A stretch of DNA of 64,000 nt. Origin: UBA5336 sp038522375 (GTDB taxonomy: Bacteria > Pseudomonadota > Alphaproteobacteria > Caulobacterales > Hyphomonadaceae). Shown piece after piece: positions 7,801 to 14,960 of this stretch. The translations under genes were made by a program, and so were the position numbers. Numbering within the stretch: position 1 is the stretch's first letter; each line of letters opens with the position of its first letter. The DNA lies in contig JBCBKE010000003.1 in assembly GCA_038522375.1 (NCBI GenBank), positions 13,315-77,314 of the forward strand, written 5' to 3'. The notes under the pieces were generated by a model. That model had not been told where the DNA came from, made no database searches, and saw only the letters and a list, made by a program, of their open reading frames with translations.

Positions 7801-9896
7801 CGAACCAGCGGTTCCAGCTCGACGAAATCGCTGCCGACGGCACAACGGGTCCTTACCGGCTATCGGACACGCCGATCGTGCGCAATTCAGAGGTCCTTCG
7901 GATTGAAACCCGCGATCGGTTCCGGCCCGACGAGATCGTTGAGGTGTCATCACTGGAACGGGACCGGGATTACGAGATCGATTATCTCACGGGCGAAGTG
8001 CGGCTGCGAGCGCCAGCGATGGCCACTGACCTCGAATTCAATCCCAATGTGATCGTGGCCGAGTACGAAACCGAGAACAGCGGTGAACGGGCCATTTCCA
8101 CCGGTGGGCGTGCAGCGGTGCGCGGCTTTGAGGGCCGGGTCGAACTCGGCGCCAGCCTGGTGCGCGATGAGGCGAGCGATAGCCGTGACAGCGAAACCGT
8201 CACGGCAGCGGGTGTCGACCTCGTGGCCCGGATCAATGAAACGACCGAAGTCCGCGCAGAGGCAGGAACAGCCGTGCGCGAGGGCGCGGGTGAGGATGGT
8301 GGTGACGTCACGGCAAACGCCGTTCTTGTGGAGGCTGTGCATACCACCGACCGGCTTGGCGCCCGTGCGTTCCTGCGCCAGGAGGACGCTGCCTTTGGTC
8401 TCGGCCAGACCGGCTCCAACACCCGCGCGCTGCGGCGCCTGGGCGTCGAAGGCGACATGCTGATCCATGAATCGGTCAATCCCAGAACCAATGAAGCGCT
8501 TGTCCGTGGCGTGCGCGCCGGTGTGATCCGCGAGGAAGCGCTCGAGACCGGCGAGCGCCGCGACCTGGGCGAAGTCGCATTGCAGCAGGTCTCGCCATCT
8601 CTGTCAGCCAGCGTTGGATTTCGGGCCGTGAGCGAAGCCCTGACCGACGGTGAGCGCCAGTCCGTTCTTGCAACCGCCGATGCGCAAAAGGCGATCCCGG
8701 AAATGGGGCTGCGGCTGGGGGTGGCCCATGAAGCCCCGATCGGGACCGGCCGGGACGAGGTGAGCCTGTTCCCAGAGCGGACAATCCTCACCGCCGACAA
8801 GGACCTTTTCGCTGGCGTGACCTTGAACCTTCGCCACGAGATCACGACCGGGGCGAATGTCACGGGGACATCCACGATTGCTGGCGTGAGTGCATCCCCC
8901 TGGCGCGGTGCCCGGCTGACCGCTGGGCTTGACGAGCTGACCCAGGAAAATGGGCGCCGTCTGGCCTCCAACGTGGCGGTCGACCAGCTTGTCCAGCTTG
9001 CGCCGGCGTGGAGTGCCAGCTTTGGGTCGGCGAACCGGTCGAAACTCGATGGCTCGGACGATATTCGGACCCCTTTTGCCGACGATGCCCTCTCGCCGCT
9101 GGAACCGGCTCCTTCACCATCGCAGTCGCCGGCGGGGATTGAAGGCTTCACGTCCGCCTACGCCGGGGTTGGTTACCTAGGCGATGCGGCGGCGGGCTCT
9201 GCGAGGGTCGAGTTCAGGAACACGGCAACCCAGACCCGGCAAACCCTCAGCATCGGCGCGGGCCGTGAACTCAGTGAGGCTTTCTCCTTCGTGGGCGCTG
9301 CCCGATTGGAAAATAGTGATAATGCCGGCACCGATGAGCGCACGGACCTGGAGGTTCGGTTGGGCACATCCTATCGGCCGCGCAGCGAAGGCATGATTGT
9401 CTTCGACCGGTTCGATGTGAACGTGACCGATGATCCTGTGGCGGGCCAGTCGATCCGGTTCGTGAACAATCTTGCGATCAATTCGAGGATTGGCGACGCA
9501 GCGCAGATGTCGGCGTTCTGGGGGATCAAGCACGCGTCAACGGAACTGGCGGGGCGCCGCTATGACGGCTGGACAAACCTGCTCGGTGGTGAGCTTCGCT
9601 ATGACCTGACAGAACGCGTGGATGTGGGGCTGTCCGGTGCCGTGATGCACACCGGTGCGACGGACACCAGCGAGCTTTCCTTCGGGCCGAGCGTCGGGTT
9701 CTCCCCGAAGAAAAACATCTGGGCCAGTGTCGGTTACAATATCGACGGTTTCTACGATGAAGATTTCGAGGCGGCGGAGTTCACCCGACAGGGCCTCTAC
9801 TTCAAGTTCCGCCTCAAGTTTGACGAGGACACGGTCAGTGGCTTGCTAGACCGGATCTCGCCCCAAGCTCGGGTGGACGGGCCCTCGGCGGGCTGA
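4854..9896 (+). CDS. Giant exported protein with DUF11, SdrD-like and probable outer-membrane barrel regions
   Basis: This 1680-residue protein starts with a signal peptide (basic MAFLRKSKRS, core to VQA, then ATPLG). Residues about 30-70 repeat the GTxVxNTAxxxF module of the preceding protein. Residues about 360-470 are a DUF11 domain. Residues about 492-565 are an SdrD/carboxypeptidase-regulatory-like domain (VGGVRLYLETGEFVVTDEEG, then YHFQGVTEGTHVVRIDP). A further Ig-like region spans about 640-840. From about 845 to the end, alternating strands with aromatic girdles (YYTLYGDRTFQ, MMFGDFDTGL, YNRRLSGFKADY) resemble an outer-membrane beta-barrel and end in FKFRLKF plus a short tail. The Shine-Dalgarno is weak. 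It may display or export the two smaller DUF11 proteins; that link is inference. Confidence 0.82.
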   Translation: MAFLRKSKRSLVGFVLGVAAAAMGTSVQAATPLGTEVSNTAEMTFDMGGRPVTVPTNEAVFQVVARPTPSTIEFFRYAPNVPDAVAVTLNGSDYETGSGFVPMGDTYTLGGTPIDTGAPVPLVPAETYLSGELLVVRITDLGQNGDPNLVETVIGTLSADNGDSVTLRFYESGPNTGAFYAYLPSTAAATGRDDGMLTAPRDARLTATYIDAFDATEVSIDTALVDPYGRVFDALTGELIDGAQVTLVNADTGAPAAVFGVDGVSPYPATLVTGETVTDGSGLVYELDPGEYLFPLIAPGNYRLDVIPPPSHQFPSAFEAGDFVGLPTAPFEISTASYGERFVVEGSGAISLDVPVDGGQSLTVRKQAGVAEAAIGDFVPFSVTVENGNNGALPLIIVDELPEALRYVEGSAALNGQPIDDPDISADGQQLTFNGARIPGGGSSTISYVIAIGAGAPDGDVINRATAVSPRGTPLSNTAEAVLSLREDLFRSRLTLVGRVVEDACDGDDPWARPLEDGTGVGGVRLYLETGEFVVTDEEGLYHFQGVTEGTHVVRIDPETLPQGYEPMVCEENTRYAGSATSQFVDVRGGTVWRANFYLKRTGEIAEETVEERFNPLTEYRAYDKAWLDRQDRGLSWVYPDNARTPSVPSINAGIKAPFGTEIRLVVNGERVKGEHAQETILSTTRDMGLFRWRGVDLVDGENLVRAEITHPDGRTETMDKVFWFVTDLDEARLVDDQSVLVADGRTNPVIAIRLEDANGRALNGGARLDIDIPTPYRLASEDEFDAVRPVDRPGVLVNEVSVDSDGIARVVLAPTLDSGRLRLQVPLSNGRLRDIEVYLQPEQRDWIVVGLAEGSLQLGDGDLETPGRGALFAKGMVRGDWLLTVAVDTAKRRGQIDRTVFNRIDPTAYYTLYGDRTFQDHDAESQYPVFVKLEKNSAMMMFGDFDTGLSDSELLRYNRRLSGFKADYVSDRIEATGFVSETNQRFQLDEIAADGTTGPYRLSDTPIVRNSEVLRIETRDRFRPDEIVEVSSLERDRDYEIDYLTGEVRLRAPAMATDLEFNPNVIVAEYETENSGERAISTGGRAAVRGFEGRVELGASLVRDEASDSRDSETVTAAGVDLVARINETTEVRAEAGTAVREGAGEDGGDVTANAVLVEAVHTTDRLGARAFLRQEDAAFGLGQTGSNTRALRRLGVEGDMLIHESVNPRTNEALVRGVRAGVIREEALETGERRDLGEVALQQVSPSLSASVGFRAVSEALTDGERQSVLATADAQKAIPEMGLRLGVAHEAPIGTGRDEVSLFPERTILTADKDLFAGVTLNLRHEITTGANVTGTSTIAGVSASPWRGARLTAGLDELTQENGRRLASNVAVDQLVQLAPAWSASFGSANRSKLDGSDDIRTPFADDALSPLEPAPSPSQSPAGIEGFTSAYAGVGYLGDAAAGSARVEFRNTATQTRQTLSIGAGRELSEAFSFVGAARLENSDNAGTDERTDLEVRLGTSYRPRSEGMIVFDRFDVNVTDDPVAGQSIRFVNNLAINSRIGDAAQMSAFWGIKHASTELAGRRYDGWTNLLGGELRYDLTERVDVGLSGAVMHTGATDTSELSFGPSVGFSPKKNIWASVGYNIDGFYDEDFEAAEFTRQGLYFKFRLKFDEDTVSGLLDRISPQARVDGPSAG

Positions 9897-9904
9897 AGCG
9901 GCTG

Positions 9905-9993
9905 GTTCTCAAATGGAATCGGCGCGCCGTCTCAAGTCCTTGTTTCGACGCGCTTCCGGACGGCGAATCGGTGCCCACTTCGCCTGGAAGCGC
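9905..9993. repeat. Dispersed intergenic repeat, copy 1
   Basis: About 89 bp shared with 20386-20474 at roughly nine positions in ten, judged by eye. Conserved blocks are TTCTCAAATGGAATCGGCGC, TCAAGTCCTTG, GACGCGCTT and GGTGCCCACTTCGCCTGGAA. It fills the gap between two convergent genes and nearly reaches the stop codon of the GT39 gene. Its inverted-repeat potential and blocks such as GGCGAAGTGGGCACCGGTTC on the minus strand resemble palindromic intergenic repeats of alphaproteobacteria. Confidence 0.85.
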
Positions 9994-9994
9994 C

Positions 9995-11809
9995 CTAGTT
10001 CGATGCCGTCACCACGGCGGTGTCGCAGGGCGGGGCGTCAAAGCGCATGGCGACGAATGTCACCGGATCGCCATTCGAATAGTTGAGCGCGTAATGGGGC
10101 GCTGACGTCGTCACGCAATACCCCAGGGCATTGGCCTCTTCTTCCAGCGCCGCTTTCGAGCTTTGGCCGATCTCGTGTTCCAGGTCGACCAGGAAGGCGG
10201 CGGGGAGCGCCGTGGGATCATCGGGCAGCGCAACAACGGTCTCCGGCGAATGCAGGTTCTGGGTGCCGATGGTCATCACATAGCTGGGCTCGGCATAGCC
10301 GACCGCCTGAACCATGGCAGGTGCCTCGCACCCCTCACCCCGGTTGGGCACGGCGCAGACCGCTTCCAACGCGGCCCGCGCCTGTTCGGTTGGCTGGACC
10401 CAGACCTGGCTGGGCAGGAAATCTGTCCGCACATGCCAGCCGATCGCCAGGGTCATGGCGATAGCTGCTGCGATGGAGGGCCCGATCCGGCGGGCGGCGA
10501 AGAGTGCGAGGGTGAGGATGAACAGACCCGCGGCCACGTACCAGTAGGTCATGGAAAATCCGACGGCGGCGGACCATTGTTCGGCCACCGCTGCGGGGTC
10601 ACCGAACCGGAAATCCCCATAGGCTTCCTGTTTCACGAGTTGCGCCGCTGCCGGGGTGGAGACAGCGAGCAAGGCAGCGCCGCCCAAGGCGAAAAGCAAG
10701 CCCGAACCCAGCCGCATCCCCGCGCTCCGTGTCTCGCCCATCAGGCGCCATAAACCGTATCCGCACAGAAGGGCGAGGGCCGGATAGGCCGGCAGGATGT
10801 AGTGGCTGAGCTTGGTCAGCAGCAATTCGAAGAAAATCCAGGTGGGCACGGCCCAGGCGATGAGGAATTTGAGACCTGGCTGGACCTCTCCGGCCACGGT
10901 TTCCAGCGCTGATCGCCGGACCCCCTGCCATGTGTAGTAAAGCCCGGGGATGAGGGCCAAGGTGGCGGGGAAGAACCAGGCGGGGATGTGGGCCAGGTGG
11001 TATCCTGGGGGTCCGCCATGACCCTCCGAGGCGCTGACGAGCTTGTCCCTGAGGTCCTTGCCCACGGCGCCCTGAAGGTACTCTCCGGCGGTGGCGATCT
11101 GGATCCATGCCAGCCAGGGCAGGAACAGGGCGAAACCGAGGGCCGGGGCCGGCCACCAGACCAGAACCCGCATCCAGTCATGGTCTCGCCGGTCCCAGAG
11201 CCAGAGGACAGCCATGGTAAACGCGGCCACCATCGGGGTAACGGGTCCCTTGATCAGGCCACCCAGCCCCATCGCCACCCAGAAGACGACGGCCATGGCC
11301 TTGTCATTGTCGCCGCGAATGTAGAGCCGCGCCAGCGCCCCCAGCCCGAGCGTCGTCAGGAATACCAACACACCGTCTGTCTTGGAGATATGGGCTTCGC
11401 TGGTCAGGAGCACGGTGCTGGCAAACATCGCTGCGCCGAGGAAGGCGGCCGAGCGGCCCACCAACACGATCCCCGCCCAGAAGCAGGCTGCCGCCGCCAG
11501 GGATGCGCCGATCCAGGACGGCACGCGGTAGGTCCAGATCTCATTGGCGGCTGGGTCAGCAAGCAGGGCCGTCGACCCCGCTTGCAGCCAGTGGATCCCG
11601 GCCGGTTTCTTGTTGCGAAGCTCGTCCTGGTAGCGGATCCGAATATAGTCGCCCGTCTCCAGCATCTGTTTCGACGCCTGGGCGAAGCGGCTCTCGTCCC
11701 GGTCGAGGGCGGGCAGGTTGAAGACGCCGGGTGCTGCGGCGGTGAAGGTGATCAGGAACACGATCACATAGGCTTTCCAGCCGGTGGCGAGGCGGTCTAA
11801 CGCGGTCAT
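9995..11809 (-). CDS. GT39/ArnT-like polyprenyl-phosphate-sugar transferase, integral membrane
   Basis: The 604-residue protein has about a dozen hydrophobic segments. Between the first two sits LDRDESRFAQASKQMLETGD, the acidic loop that holds the catalytic acidic residues in the ArnT/PMT family, followed by IRYQDELRNKKPAGIHWLQ. Such enzymes move a sugar from an undecaprenyl- or polyprenyl-phosphate carrier to lipid A, protein or polymer on the periplasmic side. The divergent GT2 gene 45 bp away could make the carrier-linked sugar. The acceptor and the sugar cannot be read from the sequence. The stop codon abuts a dispersed repeat. Confidence 0.88.
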   Translation of the reverse strand: MTALDRLATGWKAYVIVFLITFTAAAPGVFNLPALDRDESRFAQASKQMLETGDYIRIRYQDELRNKKPAGIHWLQAGSTALLADPAANEIWTYRVPSWIGASLAAAACFWAGIVLVGRSAAFLGAAMFASTVLLTSEAHISKTDGVLVFLTTLGLGALARLYIRGDNDKAMAVVFWVAMGLGGLIKGPVTPMVAAFTMAVLWLWDRRDHDWMRVLVWWPAPALGFALFLPWLAWIQIATAGEYLQGAVGKDLRDKLVSASEGHGGPPGYHLAHIPAWFFPATLALIPGLYYTWQGVRRSALETVAGEVQPGLKFLIAWAVPTWIFFELLLTKLSHYILPAYPALALLCGYGLWRLMGETRSAGMRLGSGLLFALGGAALLAVSTPAAAQLVKQEAYGDFRFGDPAAVAEQWSAAVGFSMTYWYVAAGLFILTLALFAARRIGPSIAAAIAMTLAIGWHVRTDFLPSQVWVQPTEQARAALEAVCAVPNRGEGCEAPAMVQAVGYAEPSYVMTIGTQNLHSPETVVALPDDPTALPAAFLVDLEHEIGQSSKAALEEEANALGYCVTTSAPHYALNYSNGDPVTFVAMRFDAPPCDTAVVTASN

Positions 11810-11854
11810 GACAGGTCCGAATTAGCGGGTTGAACGCGGCGTGTCTGCCAGGAA

Positions 11855-12691
11855 ATGCGGTTTGGGCTCGCTTCTTTCGACAGGCTTCGCTATGGGACCG
11901 CGGTCAATCGGCGCCGCGCCGCGCCATCAGCCCCCCTGGAGCCAGCCTTGGCCGAAGCCCCCCATACCCGCCCTGAACTCTCCATCGTCGTCCCCGTCTT
12001 CAACGAAGAGGGGAATGTGGAGGCGCTGGCCACTGAAATCGCCACGGCGCTCGAGGGGCGTGCCTACGAGATGATTTTTGTCGACGACACATCAACCGAC
12101 GAAACCCGGGCCGCCCTGGTCACGTTGAAGGACAGGTACCCCGCCCTGCGCGTTCTCAGCCATCGCAGGAATTCGGGGCAGAGCCGGGCTATACGCACGG
12201 GTATCCTTGCAGCCCGGGGACCAGTGATTGGCACATTGGATGGGGATGGACAGAACGATCCCGCCGACCTGCCTGAGCTTTACCGCCAGCTCACCCGCCA
12301 TGGCGCGCCGTCGGACCTGAAAATGGTGATGGGTCGCCGCGCCAGCCGCAAGGATACGGCGTGGAAGAAATTCGGCTCTCGCTTTGCCAACCGGATCCGC
12401 AAGCGCCTCCTGAAGGATGATTGCGACGATAGCGGATGCGGCATCAAGGTGATGGACCGGGACGCGTTCCTGTCGCTCCCCTATTTCGATCACATGCACC
12501 GCTACATGCCGGCCTTGATGCGCGCCGAGGGCCATGGCGTGGAGTTCGTCGACGTGAACCATCGCCCGCGCGGGGCGGGACAATCGAAGTACACCAATTT
12601 CGGCCGCCTCTGGGCTGCTTTCAGCGACCTGCGCGGCGTGGTGTGGCTGATCGGTCGGCGCCGTAACCCGCACGGGGTGGATGAAGCCTGA
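11855..12691 (+). CDS. Family 2 glycosyltransferase, dolichyl/polyprenyl-phosphate-sugar synthase type
   Basis: The GT-A core is clear: ELSIVVPVFNEEGNVEAL, then MIFVDDTSTD, NSGQSRAIRTG, and GTLDGDGQNDPADLPEL with the metal-binding DGD. Later SGCGIKVMDRDAF and HRPRGAGQSKYTNFGRL complete the pattern of Dpm1/ArnC-type enzymes that load a sugar onto a polyprenyl phosphate. No transmembrane tail is present. The ATG at 11855 gives 278 residues, but a TTG at 11948 with GGAG 6 nt upstream begins much nearer the conserved core and may be the true start. It is paired divergently with the GT39 transferase. Confidence 0.9.
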   Translation: MRFGLASFDRLRYGTAVNRRRAAPSAPLEPALAEAPHTRPELSIVVPVFNEEGNVEALATEIATALEGRAYEMIFVDDTSTDETRAALVTLKDRYPALRVLSHRRNSGQSRAIRTGILAARGPVIGTLDGDGQNDPADLPELYRQLTRHGAPSDLKMVMGRRASRKDTAWKKFGSRFANRIRKRLLKDDCDDSGCGIKVMDRDAFLSLPYFDHMHRYMPALMRAEGHGVEFVDVNHRPRGAGQSKYTNFGRLWAAFSDLRGVVWLIGRRRNPHGVDEA

Positions 12692-12742
12692 GCCGAGCGC
12701 TTCGATCGGGCACCGGCGCCTGACTTTGGTTGACCGGGCGGT

Positions 12743-13669
12743 TCACCCGATCGGTGTGAGGTTCGCATCGACCCAGTCTGCATAGAGCGTTGCGACACGC
12801 CGGGTGACCGGTCCGTTCAAGTTTGCAAGCGTGCGGCCATCGACGTCTCGGACTGGGCTGACGCCGGCAAACGTTCCAGTCAGGAAGGCCTCGTCCGCCG
12901 AATAGACATCGAACAGGGAGAAGCGGTGTTCGCGGGTGGGGATGCCTGCATCGCGGCAGACCCGCAATATGTTGCCCCGCGTGATACCGCCGAGGCAGTA
13001 ATCGGGCGGTGAGGTCCAGACTTCCCCATCTCGCACGATGAAGAAATGGGTCGAGTTGCAGGTGGCAACGAAGCCGTCCGGGTCAAGCATCAGGGCTTCG
13101 TCGGCGCCGGCCTTTTCCGCCTGGATGCAGGCGAGGATGCAGTTCAACTTAGAATGGGAGTTGAGCTTCTGGTCCTGCTCGGCCGGGCCGGTGCGGCGAA
13201 CGTGGACGGTGAACAGGGACTGTCCGCGGGCAACGATCTCGGGGACAGGGGACTTGTATTCGGGGATGATGACGATGGTGGCGTCCGTGATCGTGAAACG
13301 CGGCCCCTGGTAGGGCGTTTTCTTGATGCCGCGGGTTACCATCAAGCGGATATGGACGCCGTCGGTCATGCCATTGGCCCTGAGGCAATCGAACAGGCGC
13401 TGGGTCAGGGCTTCAGGCGTGAGGCCGATGTCCATATCGATGGTCTTGGCGCCGGCATAGAGGCGCTTGAGATGCTCTGGCAGAAAGGCCATGCCGCCCG
13501 ATTTGACGCGAAGGCCCTCCCAGACCCCGTCTCCCAGAATGTAACCGGAGTCGAAGACTGAAACGACAGCCTCGTCGCGAGCTTTCAGCGCGCCATTGAC
13601 CGAGATCAGGATATCGGCGTTGCGGGGATCGTCGCTATAATCGTGAACGCCGTGGGGGTCTTCGGTCAT
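12743..13669 (-). CDS. Class IV aminotransferase (branched-chain or D-amino acid type)
   Basis: The 308-residue protein is a fold-type IV PLP enzyme. Key blocks are VFDSGYILGDGVWEGLR, FLPEHLKRLYAGAKTI, NSHSKLNCILACIQAEKAGADEAL with the PLP-binding Lys, and CLGGITRGNILRVCRDAG. The usual TNFF block reads CNSTHFFIV here, an Asn-to-His change seen in some D-amino acid and ADC-lyase-like members. It could be an IlvE-type branched-chain aminotransferase or a D-alanine/omega-type enzyme; context gives no clue. It is cytoplasmic and stands alone between convergent and divergent neighbours. Confidence 0.85.
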   Translation of the reverse strand: MTEDPHGVHDYSDDPRNADILISVNGALKARDEAVVSVFDSGYILGDGVWEGLRVKSGGMAFLPEHLKRLYAGAKTIDMDIGLTPEALTQRLFDCLRANGMTDGVHIRLMVTRGIKKTPYQGPRFTITDATIVIIPEYKSPVPEIVARGQSLFTVHVRRTGPAEQDQKLNSHSKLNCILACIQAEKAGADEALMLDPDGFVATCNSTHFFIVRDGEVWTSPPDYCLGGITRGNILRVCRDAGIPTREHRFSLFDVYSADEAFLTGTFAGVSPVRDVDGRTLANLNGPVTRRVATLYADWVDANLTPIG

Positions 13670-13904
13670 GGGTAGCCCTGTGTGTGGGGTTTTGGGGAGG
13701 CCGCAGTTGCCTGCTGTACGCGCGCCGATGGTTTGGGCTCAGGCCGCTCGGTGTCGGTCATCCTGAGTGCCCGTACATTGACCCAATCGCAGTGGAGACG
13801 AAAGGGACTCCTCGACGGCGGACCGCCCAATTTCGCGAATTGCGATCGTCCGCTGGTCCGTCTATCCACAGGACGAGCAGTGATACGAAAAGGGAGCACC
13901 ATTC

Positions 13905-14930
13905 ATGTCGACGCGCGTTTCGCAGACACAGGCGCCGCGGTCGGTCAAGTTTGACCCAGTGCTGGCCGAAGCGGTCGCGGAGCGGCTGGCACGAGGGCTC
14001 CATCCCACGCTCATCGCCATGCAGTTGAAGGCCATGGCTGATGAGGTCGTCGTCGCGGCATACGTTCGTGAAGCGGAGAAGAACCCGTTTTTCAGGGGCG
14101 CGATGGCCCAGGCCGACGCCCTCAAGAAGCGCGACTGGATCCTCGAGGTGCAGCGGAAGTCCTGGCAGATCCAGGAACATCCCCGCGAGATTGAGCGCAC
14201 GGGCCCGCTTGCGCCAGAAGACTTCCGCAAACTTTACTATGCCAACCAGCGGCCCGTGATCATCACCGGACTGGTCGACGATTGGCCGGCTATGAATCGT
14301 TGGGGGCCTGACTATTTCGACGCGAGGATCGGGGCTGATACTCTGGTGGAAGTCCAGAAAGGGCGATCAAAACTCTCATCATTCGAGGAGAACAAGGTCC
14401 GCCTGGCAAAAAAGGTTGAACTTCGGGAGGTCACCAATGCCTTGCGGTCCGATAACCAGTCCAATGATCTTTACATGACGGCCTATAATGGAGCTGAGAA
14501 CCGTGCAGCGCTAGACCCCATCTGGACAGATTTTCCGCCGATCCCTGGCTATATCGACACGAGTGGTGAAGCTGGCGGCTTTCTCTGGATCGGTCCGGCG
14601 GGCACAATCACACCCTTCCACCACGACCTGACCAACAATCTGCTGATTCAGGTGAAGGGCCGAAAAAGGGTCCACATGGTCCCCAATTGGGAAGAATCCC
14701 GCATGCGGACGCGGAAGGCCTGGTTCAGCGATTGGACGTTGGAGGACATGAAGGCGGCGGGTGACAAGGCGCCCTTGATCATGGAAACGGTCATCGAGCC
14801 GGGGGATGCGCTCTTTATCCCCGTTGGGTGGTGGCACCATATCGAAAGTCTCGACGTGAGCTATTCGGTTCTGTTCACCAATTTCACTTGGGCGAACGAT
14901 TTTACCAATGCCTTCATGTCGGGGCAGTAA
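13905..14930 (+). CDS. Cupin-like JmjC-fold (cupin_8) oxygenase family protein
   Basis: The 341-residue protein has a helical N-terminal region of about 90 residues, then a cupin_8/JmjC domain from about residue 95. It begins RPVIITGLVDDWPAM and includes GFLWIGPAGTITPFHHDLTN, giving the H-x-D metal ligands, then LLIQVKGRKRVHMVP and GDALFIPVGWWHHIESL with the distal His. This is the pattern of Fe(II)/2-oxoglutarate hydroxylases related to FIH and peptide or tRNA hydroxylases. The substrate is unknown. A Shine-Dalgarno AAAGGGAG lies 8-10 nt before the ATG. About 235 bp upstream is noncoding, with no recognised element. Confidence 0.85.
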   Translation: MSTRVSQTQAPRSVKFDPVLAEAVAERLARGLHPTLIAMQLKAMADEVVVAAYVREAEKNPFFRGAMAQADALKKRDWILEVQRKSWQIQEHPREIERTGPLAPEDFRKLYYANQRPVIITGLVDDWPAMNRWGPDYFDARIGADTLVEVQKGRSKLSSFEENKVRLAKKVELREVTNALRSDNQSNDLYMTAYNGAENRAALDPIWTDFPPIPGYIDTSGEAGGFLWIGPAGTITPFHHDLTNNLLIQVKGRKRVHMVPNWEESRMRTRKAWFSDWTLEDMKAAGDKAPLIMETVIEPGDALFIPVGWWHHIESLDVSYSVLFTNFTWANDFTNAFMSGQ

Positions 14931-14960
14931 GCCGTCCTTATTGGGCGCCATCGCGGGCCA

